A stretch of DNA of 64,000 bases from an uncultured Collinsella sp. (GTDB lineage Bacteria > Actinomycetota > Coriobacteriia > Coriobacteriales > Coriobacteriaceae), in contig CAUHCN010000001.1 of NCBI GenBank assembly GCA_959604825.1, forward strand, positions 124,001 to 188,000, read 5' to 3'. How positions within the stretch are numbered: the first letter of the stretch is position 1; each line of letters begins with the position of its first letter. The notes below the pieces were generated by a model, which worked only from the letters and a program-made list of their open reading frames with translations, searched no databases and was not told the DNA's origin. A program made the position numbers and the translations under genes. This document shows positions 44,741-51,993 of this stretch, one piece after another.

Positions 44741-46126
44741 CTAGTCGATCTTGTTGTTGGTCAGACCGGCGCGGAACACGGTAGCGTCGCCATCGGCCTG
44801 GCTCGGATCGTAGAGGTTCAGGGCAGCCACATACATGGCGGCAGCGGTGACCAGGTCGTCCTTGTAGGTGACCTCGTTGGGAGCGTGAGCCTGAGACTCG
44901 GCACCCGGGCCAAAGCCGACGCAGGGGATGCCATAGCGGCCCTGGATGGAAACGCAGTTCGTGGAGAAGGTCCACTTGTCGCACAGCGGACGACCGGTGC
45001 GCTTGTCCATGCTGGGCTCGCAGCCGATGCGCTCGTCACCGAACATGGCCTTGTGGGCGTCGACGAGGGCCTTGACGTGCGGAGCGGTCTCCTTGTTGAT
45101 CCACGTGGGGAAGTAAGCCTCGGTCTCGTAGACCTCGCCGGTCCAGGACGGACGGTCGTACATGTACATGGAGACCTTCACGTCGTCGCCGTACTTCTTG
45201 GCGGCCGGCAGGTTGCGGATCTCGTCCAGGCAGGACTCCCAGGTCTCGCCGGCGGTCATGCGACGGTCGATGGAGATGGCGCAAGAGTCAGCGACAGCGC
45301 AGCGGCTGGGGCTGGTGTAGAAGATCTGGCTGACGGTGCAGGTGCCGCGGCCCAGGAAGCGGGCGTCCTCAAAGTGCTCGGGGTTGTACTTGGGGTCGAG
45401 CATCTTGACGAGGCCCTTGATGTCGGTCGACTCGTCGCAGCCGTTGTTGTTGAGGGCGCGGACGTCGGCGATGATGTCGGCCATCTTGTAGATGGCGTTG
45501 TCGCCGCGGTCGGGAGCGGAACCGTGGCAGGAGGTGCCGTGAACGTCGACGCGGATCTCCATGCGGCCGCGGTGACCGCGATAGATGCCGCCGTCGGTGG
45601 GCTCAGTGGAAATGACGAACTCGGGCTTAATGCCGTCCTTGTTGTAGATGTACTGCCAGCACATGCCGTCGCAGTCCTCTTCCTGGACGGTGCCGACGAC
45701 CATGATCTTGTAGCCCTCGGGGATGAGGCCCATGTCCTTCATCATCTTGGCAGCATAGGTAGCAGAAGCCATGCCGCCCTCCTGGTCAGAGCCGCCGCGG
45801 CCGTAGATGATCTCGTCGGTCTCGTAGCCCTCATAGGGATCGGCATCCCAGTTCTCGATGTTGCCGATGCCGACGGTGTCGATGTGGGAGTCGATGGCGA
45901 TGATCTTGTCGCCCTCGCCCATAAAGCCCATAACGTTGCCCAGGCCGTCGACCTTGACCTCGTCATAGCCAAGGCTCTCCATCTCGGCCTTGATGCAGGC
46001 AACAACCTCACCCTCCTCGCAGGACTCAGAGGGGTGAGAGATCATAGCGCGCAGGAAGCGAGTCATATCAGCACGATGAGACTCAGCCGCAGCCTTGATA
46101 GCGTCGAAATCGAGTTCTTTAGTCAT
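44741..46126 (-). CDS. ygeY: YgeY-type M20 family metallohydrolase
   Basis: A 461-residue M20 amidohydrolase. IIAIDSHIDTVG and YGRGGSDQEGGMA give the first metal ligands, VGTVQEEDCDGM the catalytic Glu pair, FVISTEPTDG the next ligand, and SQAHAPNEVTYKDDLV the last His. The clustering with dpaL and ygeW marks it as YgeY. It would hydrolyse an amide bond in the purine-derived pathway. The ATG at 46126 has AAAGG nine bases upstream; a TTG three codons earlier is an alternative. Confidence 0.92.
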   Translation of the reverse strand: MTKELDFDAIKAAAESHRADMTRFLRAMISHPSESCEEGEVVACIKAEMESLGYDEVKVDGLGNVMGFMGEGDKIIAIDSHIDTVGIGNIENWDADPYEGYETDEIIYGRGGSDQEGGMASATYAAKMMKDMGLIPEGYKIMVVGTVQEEDCDGMCWQYIYNKDGIKPEFVISTEPTDGGIYRGHRGRMEIRVDVHGTSCHGSAPDRGDNAIYKMADIIADVRALNNNGCDESTDIKGLVKMLDPKYNPEHFEDARFLGRGTCTVSQIFYTSPSRCAVADSCAISIDRRMTAGETWESCLDEIRNLPAAKKYGDDVKVSMYMYDRPSWTGEVYETEAYFPTWINKETAPHVKALVDAHKAMFGDERIGCEPSMDKRTGRPLCDKWTFSTNCVSIQGRYGIPCVGFGPGAESQAHAPNEVTYKDDLVTAAAMYVAALNLYDPSQADGDATVFRAGLTNNKID

Positions 46127-46166
46127 AACAGTCAACCTTTCATTCGAAGGAGTCTACCTAGGAGTT

Positions 46167-46284
46167 GGCGGAGGAATACCTATTTACTCCGCTGCTCGAA
46201 CAGTCCTGCGCAAGACGGAAAGCACATTAAGTGCTTTCCTTTGCGTGCGGAACTCGCGACGGAGCAAATAGGTATTCCTCCGCC
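46167..46284. repeat. 118-bp nested palindrome between dpaL and ygeY
   Basis: Outer arms of 25 bp (46167-46191 and 46260-46284, core GGAGGAATACCTATTT) match with one mismatch. Within the loop GGAAAGCAC/GTGCTTTCC (46217-46239) makes a second hairpin. It occupies most of the 232-base gap inside the putative operon and could act as an mRNA processing site or be a miniature element. Confidence 0.85.
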
Positions 46285-46358
46285 TCCCGGGTTCATGCAT
46301 CTGCAGGACATAGAGGGTCTAATAGAAATTTGGCGCGGCGCGTTGCGCCGCCCAACGA

Positions 46359-47573
46359 TTAGCAAGTGGGGTATTCGCCCTCCCAGACGATGCGGCGATA
46401 CTGGTCGGGGTCCGTGTCACCTTCCGTGGAGAAGCAGAGCACGGAGCTCGTCTTGTCCAGGCCGATGAGCTCCTTGAGCTCGGCGTACTCGGGATCGAGC
46501 ATAAGGGTCTCGACCAGACCGGTGGTCACGGCGCCGGACTCGCCGGAGATAACGCGCGGGTCGCCCTTCTCGGGAGCGCCCAGGGTGCGCATGCCGCGAG
46601 CGGTGACCCAGTCGGGGCAGGACACGAAGGCGGTGGTGTGGTTGCGCAGGATATCCCAACCCAGAATGTTGGGCTCGCCGCAGCACAGACCGGCCATGAT
46701 GGAGGGCATGTCGCCGTCCACGATGCGCGGATCGCCGTCGCCGGCGGCAGCGCCCTTGTACAGGCAGGCGGCAGGCGCGCACTCGACCACGACGAAGGTG
46801 GGCGGGTTATCGGGATACAGGTTGGTGAAGTAGCCCACCACGGCGCCGGCGAGCGAGCCCACGCCAGCCTGGACAAAGACGTGCGTCGGGCGGTTGATGG
46901 CCATCTCGCGCAGCTGCTCGGCAGCCTCGGAAGCCATGGTGCCGTAACCCTCCATGATCCAGGACGGGATCTTCTCGTAGCCCTCCCAGGCGGTGTCCTG
47001 AACGATGACGCCGCGCTCGCAGGCGTCGGCCTCGGCGGCGGCCATGCGCACGCACTCGTCGTAGTTGACCTCTTCGATGGTCACCGTGGCGCCCTCGGCG
47101 GCAATGTTATCGAAGCGGGGCTTGGTGGAACCCTTGGGCATGTGCACGACGGCCTTCTGGCCCAGCTTGTTGGCAGCCCATGCCACGCCGCGGCCATGGT
47201 TGCCGTCGGTGGCGGTAAAGAAGGTGGCCTGGCCAAAGTCCTTGGCAAGCTGATCGGAGGTCAGGTAATCGAAGGTGCACTCGGCAACGTCCTTGCCGGT
47301 CTCGTCGGCAATGTAGTTGGCCATGGCAAACGATCCGCCCAGGACCTTAAAGGCGTTGAGGCCAAAGCGATAGCTCTCGTCCTTAACGCACAGGTTGGAC
47401 AGGCCTAGGCGCGCGGCCTGGCCATCCAGGCGGGCAAGCGGAGTGACGGTGTACTGGGGGAACGACTGGTGGAAGGCGCGGGCCTTCTTCACGTGGTCGA
47501 GACTCATGATTCCCAAGTGCTTGTCATCGCTCTTGGGCATCGTGTTGCCCGCCCACTGGATCTTATCGGCCAT
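46359..47573 (-). CDS. dpaL: Diaminopropionate ammonia-lyase
   Basis: The PLP enzyme (YgeX) converts 2,3-diaminopropionate to pyruvate and ammonia. The 404-residue product has the PLP Lys in YRFGLNAFKVLGG, FFTATDGNHGRGVAWAANKL, and the Gly-rich phosphate loop in AGVGSLAGAVVGYF. It heads the dpaL-ygeY-ygeW group and is divergent from a YheO-like regulator. In the purine-degradation scheme its substrate is thought to come from ring cleavage. Two inverted repeats upstream are likely operator sites. Confidence 0.95.
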   Translation of the reverse strand: MADKIQWAGNTMPKSDDKHLGIMSLDHVKKARAFHQSFPQYTVTPLARLDGQAARLGLSNLCVKDESYRFGLNAFKVLGGSFAMANYIADETGKDVAECTFDYLTSDQLAKDFGQATFFTATDGNHGRGVAWAANKLGQKAVVHMPKGSTKPRFDNIAAEGATVTIEEVNYDECVRMAAAEADACERGVIVQDTAWEGYEKIPSWIMEGYGTMASEAAEQLREMAINRPTHVFVQAGVGSLAGAVVGYFTNLYPDNPPTFVVVECAPAACLYKGAAAGDGDPRIVDGDMPSIMAGLCCGEPNILGWDILRNHTTAFVSCPDWVTARGMRTLGAPEKGDPRVISGESGAVTTGLVETLMLDPEYAELKELIGLDKTSSVLCFSTEGDTDPDQYRRIVWEGEYPTC

Positions 47574-47665
47574 ACGGTGAACTCCTTAAGTTCTCTCTTG
47601 CCGGCCCCCGCATACGCGTTTCAGCCCGATCCCATTCACACGGCTGAACTTTTATGTGGATGCCA

Positions 47666-47680
47666 AACAAAAAGTTTGTT
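47666..47680. promoter_or_regulatory. Operator candidate 1 in the dpaL/regulator intergenic region
   Basis: AACAAA-AAG-TTTGTT is a perfect six-base inverted repeat. It lies about 93 bases upstream of dpaL. An equivalent site is 51 bases away. Confidence 0.65.
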
Positions 47681-47716
47681 AGCACTGTTTTATCACACTT
47701 TTTGATTGGAAAACCT

Positions 47717-47731
47717 AACAAATTGTTTGTT
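47717..47731. promoter_or_regulatory. Operator candidate 2 in the dpaL/regulator intergenic region
   Basis: AACAAA-TTG-TTTGTT has the same arms as site 1 and a different centre. The centre-to-centre distance to site 1 is 51 bp, close to five helical turns, so both faces align. Confidence 0.65.
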
Positions 47732-47850
47732 GCCGTAATCGGTACCTTTTCGCCGCCGAACGGTCACATAACACAGCGACGCTTTCGTTATTTGCGAACA
47801 AGTGGGGTTTATGGCACAGTGAGCCCAAACTAATTTTTAGGAAGGCACCC

Positions 47851-48504
47851 ATGACCCCCGCACAGATTGAGTTCTACAAGCGCCTTGCACACGGCCTGGC
47901 GCTCCAATTTGGCCCCAACTGCGAAGTCGTCGTCCACGACCTGGAGACCGAGGACGTGGACCGCTCCATCGTAGTGATCGAAAACGGCCACGTTAGCGGG
48001 CGCAAACTGGGTGACGGCCCCAGCCATATTGTGCTTGAATCCATGCACGAGGGCACCGCCGACGTGCACGACCGCGAGCCGTACCTCACCAAAACCGCCG
48101 ATGGCAAGCTGCTCAAGTCCTCGACCATCTTTATCCGCAACGACGAGGGCAAGCCCGTCGGCATTTTGGGCATCAACTTTGACATTACGCTTATGAAGGC
48201 TTTTGAGCGTTCGCTCGACGCCTTTACCGGCACCGGCGGCACGGGCTACACCGAGCCCGAGCCCATTACCAAGAACATCGGCGACCTGCTCGAGGACCTG
48301 CTGCACGAGTGCGAGCAGTTTGTGGGCAAGCCCGCGGCGCTCATGACCAAAGACGAGCGCATTCGTGCCATTGGCTACCTCGACCGTCGCGGCGCCTTCC
48401 TCATTTCCAAGTCGAGCGAACGCGCCTGCGAGTTCTTTGGCATCTCCAAGTACAGCTTCTATAGCTACCTCAATGAGGCCAAGGCGGCAGCAGGCGACAA
48501 GTAG
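47851..48504 (+). CDS. YheO-like PAS/HTH transcriptional regulator
   Basis: A 217-residue regulator with an N-terminal YheO-like PAS domain (HGLALQFGPNCEVVVHDLET, LTKTADGKLLKSSTIFIRND, VGILGINFDITLM) and a C-terminal HTH of the DauR type (RIRAIGYLDRRGAFLISKSS, ACEFFGISKYSFYSYLNEAK). AGGAAGG precedes the ATG. Divergent from dpaL with two matched inverted repeats between them, it probably controls the dpaL operon and itself. The ligand is unknown; a purine-derived intermediate or 2,3-diaminopropionate is a reasonable guess. Confidence 0.88.
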   Translation: MTPAQIEFYKRLAHGLALQFGPNCEVVVHDLETEDVDRSIVVIENGHVSGRKLGDGPSHIVLESMHEGTADVHDREPYLTKTADGKLLKSSTIFIRNDEGKPVGILGINFDITLMKAFERSLDAFTGTGGTGYTEPEPITKNIGDLLEDLLHECEQFVGKPAALMTKDERIRAIGYLDRRGAFLISKSSERACEFFGISKYSFYSYLNEAKAAAGDK

Positions 48505-48587
48505 GCACTCGCCTGGATTGCCCCTCCCCTTTTGGGCGCGAGTTCTGGAAAGCATGAATCCAAGACCGAGCCGCTTGGAAAGTTCCA

Positions 48588-48593
48588 TATAAT
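48588..48593 (+). promoter_or_regulatory. Perfect -10 box upstream of the Pro/Ala-rich membrane protein
   Basis: TATAAT lies 34 bases before the chosen start. No good -35 is visible at the right distance. Confidence 0.4.
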
Positions 48594-48627
48594 CGATGTC
48601 ATTAGTATTTCGGAAGGATGGAACAGA

Positions 48628-49602
48628 ATGGCGTTGAGCAAGGCATCATGCACCGGTCGCGGATTGATTCCGGCAATTGGTGGACATGTGCACCGCATGT
48701 TCGATGAGGGTGAAGACGACCTGTTTTCGCTGAGCCTTGACGACGTGATGAATGATCGCCCGTGGACCGCCGACGAACTCATGGGCGGCGGGGCTCGTCC
48801 GTCAAGCCTCAATCCCGCGCTTGCGCCTAAGCCCGCATCTGCGCCGACTCCTGCGCAGTCGCCTGTTTCGACGCCCGCACTCACTTCGGCGACCACGCCC
48901 GCTCCCCGCCCCGCAAGCGACCCGTCCGAAACGGCGGCATTTCTCGCTGCAGCGACGCAGGGCAAATCGGCCGACAGCACCGTTATGTACAGCGCCCAGC
49001 AGTTGCCTGTTCCTGCGGCACGCAAGCCTCCGGTCACAAGGCTCGATGAGCCCGTTGCCCATCAGGTTGCCTACGATTCCTGGGCTGCAACCGATCTGGA
49101 TGAGACCTCTACCGGCATGCCGGCGCTCGACGTTCCAGTTAACCCGCTTTTTGCCGCCAACACGAGTGCCGCGGACTATGAGAGCGGTACGGCATTTTCC
49201 GATTATTCCGATGGCTATGCTGGCAACGGTCGCATCGAGACCGAGGATTATGGCACCGCATCGAGCGATTATCTCAACGATCCGTACGCTGCCACGCCTG
49301 CACCGGAATATGACCCGGAGGCCGCGTCCGCGCCGGTGTATACCAAAAGCACAGGCGAAGAACGCTTCGCCGATTATTACGCCGAGGAAAAGGCGCTGCG
49401 TTTCTCGGAATTTCCGCAGGCAGTCAAGGTTGCCTTTATCGCCATTGTCATTGCCCTGCTCGGTGTCATTGCGTTTGAGGGATTCCGGCTGTTCTCCGGC
49501 CCCACCCAAGCGGAGTCGGAGACCCAGCAAAAAGAGGACGATAACGAGTATCTGGACATCAACACCCTCAAGGGCGACCCCAACGACGGGGACGACGAGT
49601 AG
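48628..49602 (+). CDS. Hypothetical Pro/Ala-rich single-pass membrane protein
   Basis: A 324-residue protein from the ATG at 48628 (GGAAGGA upstream). The N-terminal 50 residues are polar (DLFSLSLDDVMNDRPWTADE), then comes a long disordered region rich in Pro, Ala, Ser and Thr (about 55-250), then one membrane helix near 285 (VAFIAIVIALLGVIAFEGFR) and a short acidic tail. There is no signal peptide, so the long N-terminal part is probably cytoplasmic. I do not recognise the family. It may be a scaffold or a cell-division or envelope linker, but there is no supporting context. Confidence 0.75.
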   Translation: MALSKASCTGRGLIPAIGGHVHRMFDEGEDDLFSLSLDDVMNDRPWTADELMGGGARPSSLNPALAPKPASAPTPAQSPVSTPALTSATTPAPRPASDPSETAAFLAAATQGKSADSTVMYSAQQLPVPAARKPPVTRLDEPVAHQVAYDSWAATDLDETSTGMPALDVPVNPLFAANTSAADYESGTAFSDYSDGYAGNGRIETEDYGTASSDYLNDPYAATPAPEYDPEAASAPVYTKSTGEERFADYYAEEKALRFSEFPQAVKVAFIAIVIALLGVIAFEGFRLFSGPTQAESETQQKEDDNEYLDINTLKGDPNDGDDE

Positions 49603-49639
49603 CGAGGGCTAAGGGAGGGTCGGAAGAGTCGGCGGCACG

Positions 49640-50962
49640 TTACGGCTCCAAAAGCCCTGCCATAAAGATGGGCAGATACAGCACGTCACCATCGCGGTGA
49701 AGATTACATTCCGCAAGTACCAGGGCGCGATCGATTCCGTAGCCCTTCGTTGCCAGTGCGTTATCGAGCGCCGCGTGGGACTTAAAACTCTTGCCCGATT
49801 TGACCTCGATGGCGAGCACTTCCCCATCGAACGTCTCTTCCACAAAATCGAGCTCACCGACCTTTTTGGACGTAAAGTAGCGCAATCTAAATCCGTGGGC
49901 TTTGAGCTCTTGGGCAACGAAGCCCTCGAATGCCGCCCCCATATTCATGCCAAAGGGGCCTTCTGCCTCCCCATCAAAAACGCCTTGGGCGACCCTTTTG
50001 GAATACGACGACATAAGCATTCCGGTGTCCAAGTAAAACAGCTTAAACAGATTTCGTTGCTCCCCCAATAAAAGGGGTGCCACGGGCGCCGTTACGTTAT
50101 ACACAGGAAGCGCGACACCCGCCTCCGATAGCCAGAGGAAATGATCTGTCACCTGCGAAAAACGTTTGACACCGTTAATCGATGACAGTTTGAATCGCTT
50201 GTTTTTGGAACCGGCCTCGCTGGGAATCAGATCATAGATATCGCGAATAACCAAGCGCAGCTCGGGCGGAGCGTACTTTGCGATGTCATCGCGATACAGG
50301 GCGTGAAGATCGCGGTGGATGTTTCGAACCTCGTCGACATTGCGCGTCGCCAAGAAGGAATTGACCGCGTCGGGCATGCCTCCCACCACCACATACTGAT
50401 GGAACAGATCGAGCAAGCGGTCATACAGATAGCCGGGAAGCTCCCCCTCATTCTTTAGACAGCCCCTGAGCATGTCAAACACGCTGGCACCAACGCCATT
50501 TGCCCAGCAAAACTCCTCAAAGTCGAGCGGGTACATCTGGACCTGCTCGACATACCCCACCGGCAGGGAATCGATGCCCTCGAGCTCAACGCCAAGGAGC
50601 GATCCGGTAAGGATGTATCGAAAGTCGCCGCGCTGGACCAGATATTTGATAAACGTCACCACGTTGGGGCATCGCTGCACCTCGTCGATAACCACAACGG
50701 TCTTGTTCGCAACCATCGGCTGCGTTGCAGCAATAGACATACGCATAAGCAGATCATCCGCACTTTTCGCCGCCAAAAACGAATCGCGCACGGACGCGTC
50801 GGCGATAAGGTCGAACGTCACGACATTTTCGAACGATTCATTTGCAAAGACGTTGACCAAATATGACTTTCCTACCTGTCGGGCGCCCTTGACCAAAAGA
50901 GCCTTGTTAGGCGACGAGGCAAGCCAAGATTCAAACTGTGCTTTCGCTTTTCTCTGTAGCAT
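49640..50962 (-). CDS. P-loop ATPase fused to PD-(D/E)xK-like domain (AAA_14-DUF4143)
   Basis: The product is about 440 residues. The N-terminal ATPase has Walker A VKGARQVGKSYLV, Walker B VVVIDEVQRCPN and sensor region YILTGSLLG. The C-terminal DUF4143 region carries the nuclease-like signature GELDFVEET and LAIEVKSGKS, matching the Asp and Glu-x-Lys of PD-(D/E)xK folds. Proteins of this family are very common in gut bacteria; their function is unknown. I take the ATG at 50962 (GGGGT upstream); a GTG 11 codons earlier is also open. The 5' region has four exact 33-bp-period repeats. Confidence 0.88.
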   Translation of the reverse strand: MLQRKAKAQFESWLASSPNKALLVKGARQVGKSYLVNVFANESFENVVTFDLIADASVRDSFLAAKSADDLLMRMSIAATQPMVANKTVVVIDEVQRCPNVVTFIKYLVQRGDFRYILTGSLLGVELEGIDSLPVGYVEQVQMYPLDFEEFCWANGVGASVFDMLRGCLKNEGELPGYLYDRLLDLFHQYVVVGGMPDAVNSFLATRNVDEVRNIHRDLHALYRDDIAKYAPPELRLVIRDIYDLIPSEAGSKNKRFKLSSINGVKRFSQVTDHFLWLSEAGVALPVYNVTAPVAPLLLGEQRNLFKLFYLDTGMLMSSYSKRVAQGVFDGEAEGPFGMNMGAAFEGFVAQELKAHGFRLRYFTSKKVGELDFVEETFDGEVLAIEVKSGKSFKSHAALDNALATKGYGIDRALVLAECNLHRDGDVLYLPIFMAGLLEP

Positions 50963-50999
50963 AAGCGCACCCCTTATTACGTGCTGTTTTAGCACTAGG

Positions 51000-51113
51000 A
51001 TACACTTTTCCGTGGTTGCTAGATGCTCATTTCGACACTTTTTCGAGATTTTGAAGTGTGTATTACGACACTTTTCCGTACTTTTACACGGGATATTTCG
51101 ACACTTTTTCGGA
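51000..51113 (-). repeat. Four-unit direct repeat array, exact 33-bp period
   Basis: On the plus strand CGACACTTTTTCG-like cores start at 51000 (degenerate), 51033, 51066 and 51099. On the minus strand, toward the ATPase gene, each unit reads CGRAAAAGTGTCGWAAT followed by about 15 variable bases. The spacing is exactly 33 bp throughout. The array sits 40-150 bases upstream of the ATPase start, where a promoter would lie. Confidence 0.85.
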
Positions 51114-51136
51114 TTTAAGCCTAACAGCAGCCGGCG

Positions 51137-51182
51137 AAATCAAGCGCCGTCTGCACATCATTTCGCAGGCGGCGCTTGATTT
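51137..51182. repeat. 18-bp-arm inverted repeat
   Basis: AAATCAAGCGCCGTCTGC is inverted at 51165-51182 with one mismatch around a ten-base loop. It lies between divergent genes. It has no clear T tract on either strand. Confidence 0.7.
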
Positions 51183-51330
51183 GTGTCCGCGCGCGCTGAT
51201 AGACTCCATCGTGCCAGCAAGGAGCGGGCGCGTTTTATCCAGAGTCGGGGTAGAGAGTTGGCTCCACGATCCCGACGCCAACCGGCCAAGAGGCACGGTG
51301 GCCCTGCCAACATCGATGAAAGGAGTCCGT

Positions 51331-51753
51331 ATGGACAATTTCTCCGTGCGCAGCGAGCGCAACTTCCACAACCTGGTCGCACAGCCAAAACGCATGCATC
51401 TTCTGGACAAGCCGAACGGCTACGCCTCGGCCATGGTCAAGAGCAGCCTCTCCCACCAGATGCGCTTTACGGTGCAGAAGCTCGAGGAAGAGCTCTGCGT
51501 TGCCGGCGACCCGCATGTGTTGCAAATCAAGCTGCTTGGAGACGACTCGCGTGAGCCGTCCAGCTGGAAGGTGTTTGCCGACGGCGTGTGTGTTGCGGAC
51601 GGATCGGGCGCCTTTGCCCGCGAGTGCTTCTGCGAGGGAGCCGAGGTGTTCCTGGACCTGTGTCGAGATACCGTACGTGCGGCCGAGCTGCGTCAGTGGA
51701 GCCGGAGGGAGTACGAGCTGTTGAGTGTGGCGCGTGGAGTTGCGGGGGTGTAG
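51331..51753 (+). CDS. Hypothetical protein
   Basis: A 140-residue protein from the ATG at 51331, with AAAGGAG eight bases upstream; the frame is open further left without a site. It starts MDNFSVRSERNFHNLVAQPK and contains MRFTVQKLEEELCVAGDPHV and LLGDDSREPSSWKVFADGVC. It is mostly alpha/beta and soluble, with no membrane segment. I do not recognise the family. It has codon usage like the chromosomal backbone, unlike the AT-richer gene that follows. Confidence 0.7.
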   Translation: MDNFSVRSERNFHNLVAQPKRMHLLDKPNGYASAMVKSSLSHQMRFTVQKLEEELCVAGDPHVLQIKLLGDDSREPSSWKVFADGVCVADGSGAFARECFCEGAEVFLDLCRDTVRAAELRQWSRREYELLSVARGVAGV

Positions 51754-51883
51754 GCGAACGCACCCGCCACGCGAGACCGCGACAGCGTTGTTGGCAGGAT
51801 TGTCCCTGCCTGACTCTTTGATTCCACGCCTGACCATATTGCCGTTCACCCGTTCGCCTCAACAGTCGCCAGCAATGCAACGT

Positions 51884-51889
51884 TATAAT
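51884..51889 (+). promoter_or_regulatory. Perfect -10 box upstream of the PHP-AAA gene
   Basis: TATAAT stands 105 bases before the PHP-AAA start. No convincing -35. The same stretch carries an open frame ending NVRTKYQYEAVKV two bases before the gene, which may be a leader peptide or chance. Confidence 0.35.
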
Positions 51890-51993
51890 TCTGAAAACGC
51901 ATTTATATTGCACTTCGAGGCGTTGGAACTCGGAAACGACTTCCACTACAACGTGCGCACAAAGTACCAATACGAAGCAGTGAAGGTTTAGAG

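Larger units (their letters stand above)
50963..51330. other. Intergenic region with 33-bp-period array and a hairpin
   Basis: No gene is supported. It contains GTGCT-GTTTT-AGCAC at the 5' edge of the ATPase gene, the four-unit array (51000-51113) and a long inverted repeat (51137-51182). The rest to 51330 is the leader of the next gene. Confidence 0.6.

Noticed and set aside
44654..46468. Long frame opposite ygeY
   Set aside because: Antisense shadow; the minus-strand gene has all M20 metal motifs.
51000..51113. CRISPR array (33-bp period)
   Set aside because: Cores are only about 15-18 bases with 15-base variable parts, just four units, no cas genes nearby and location over a promoter.
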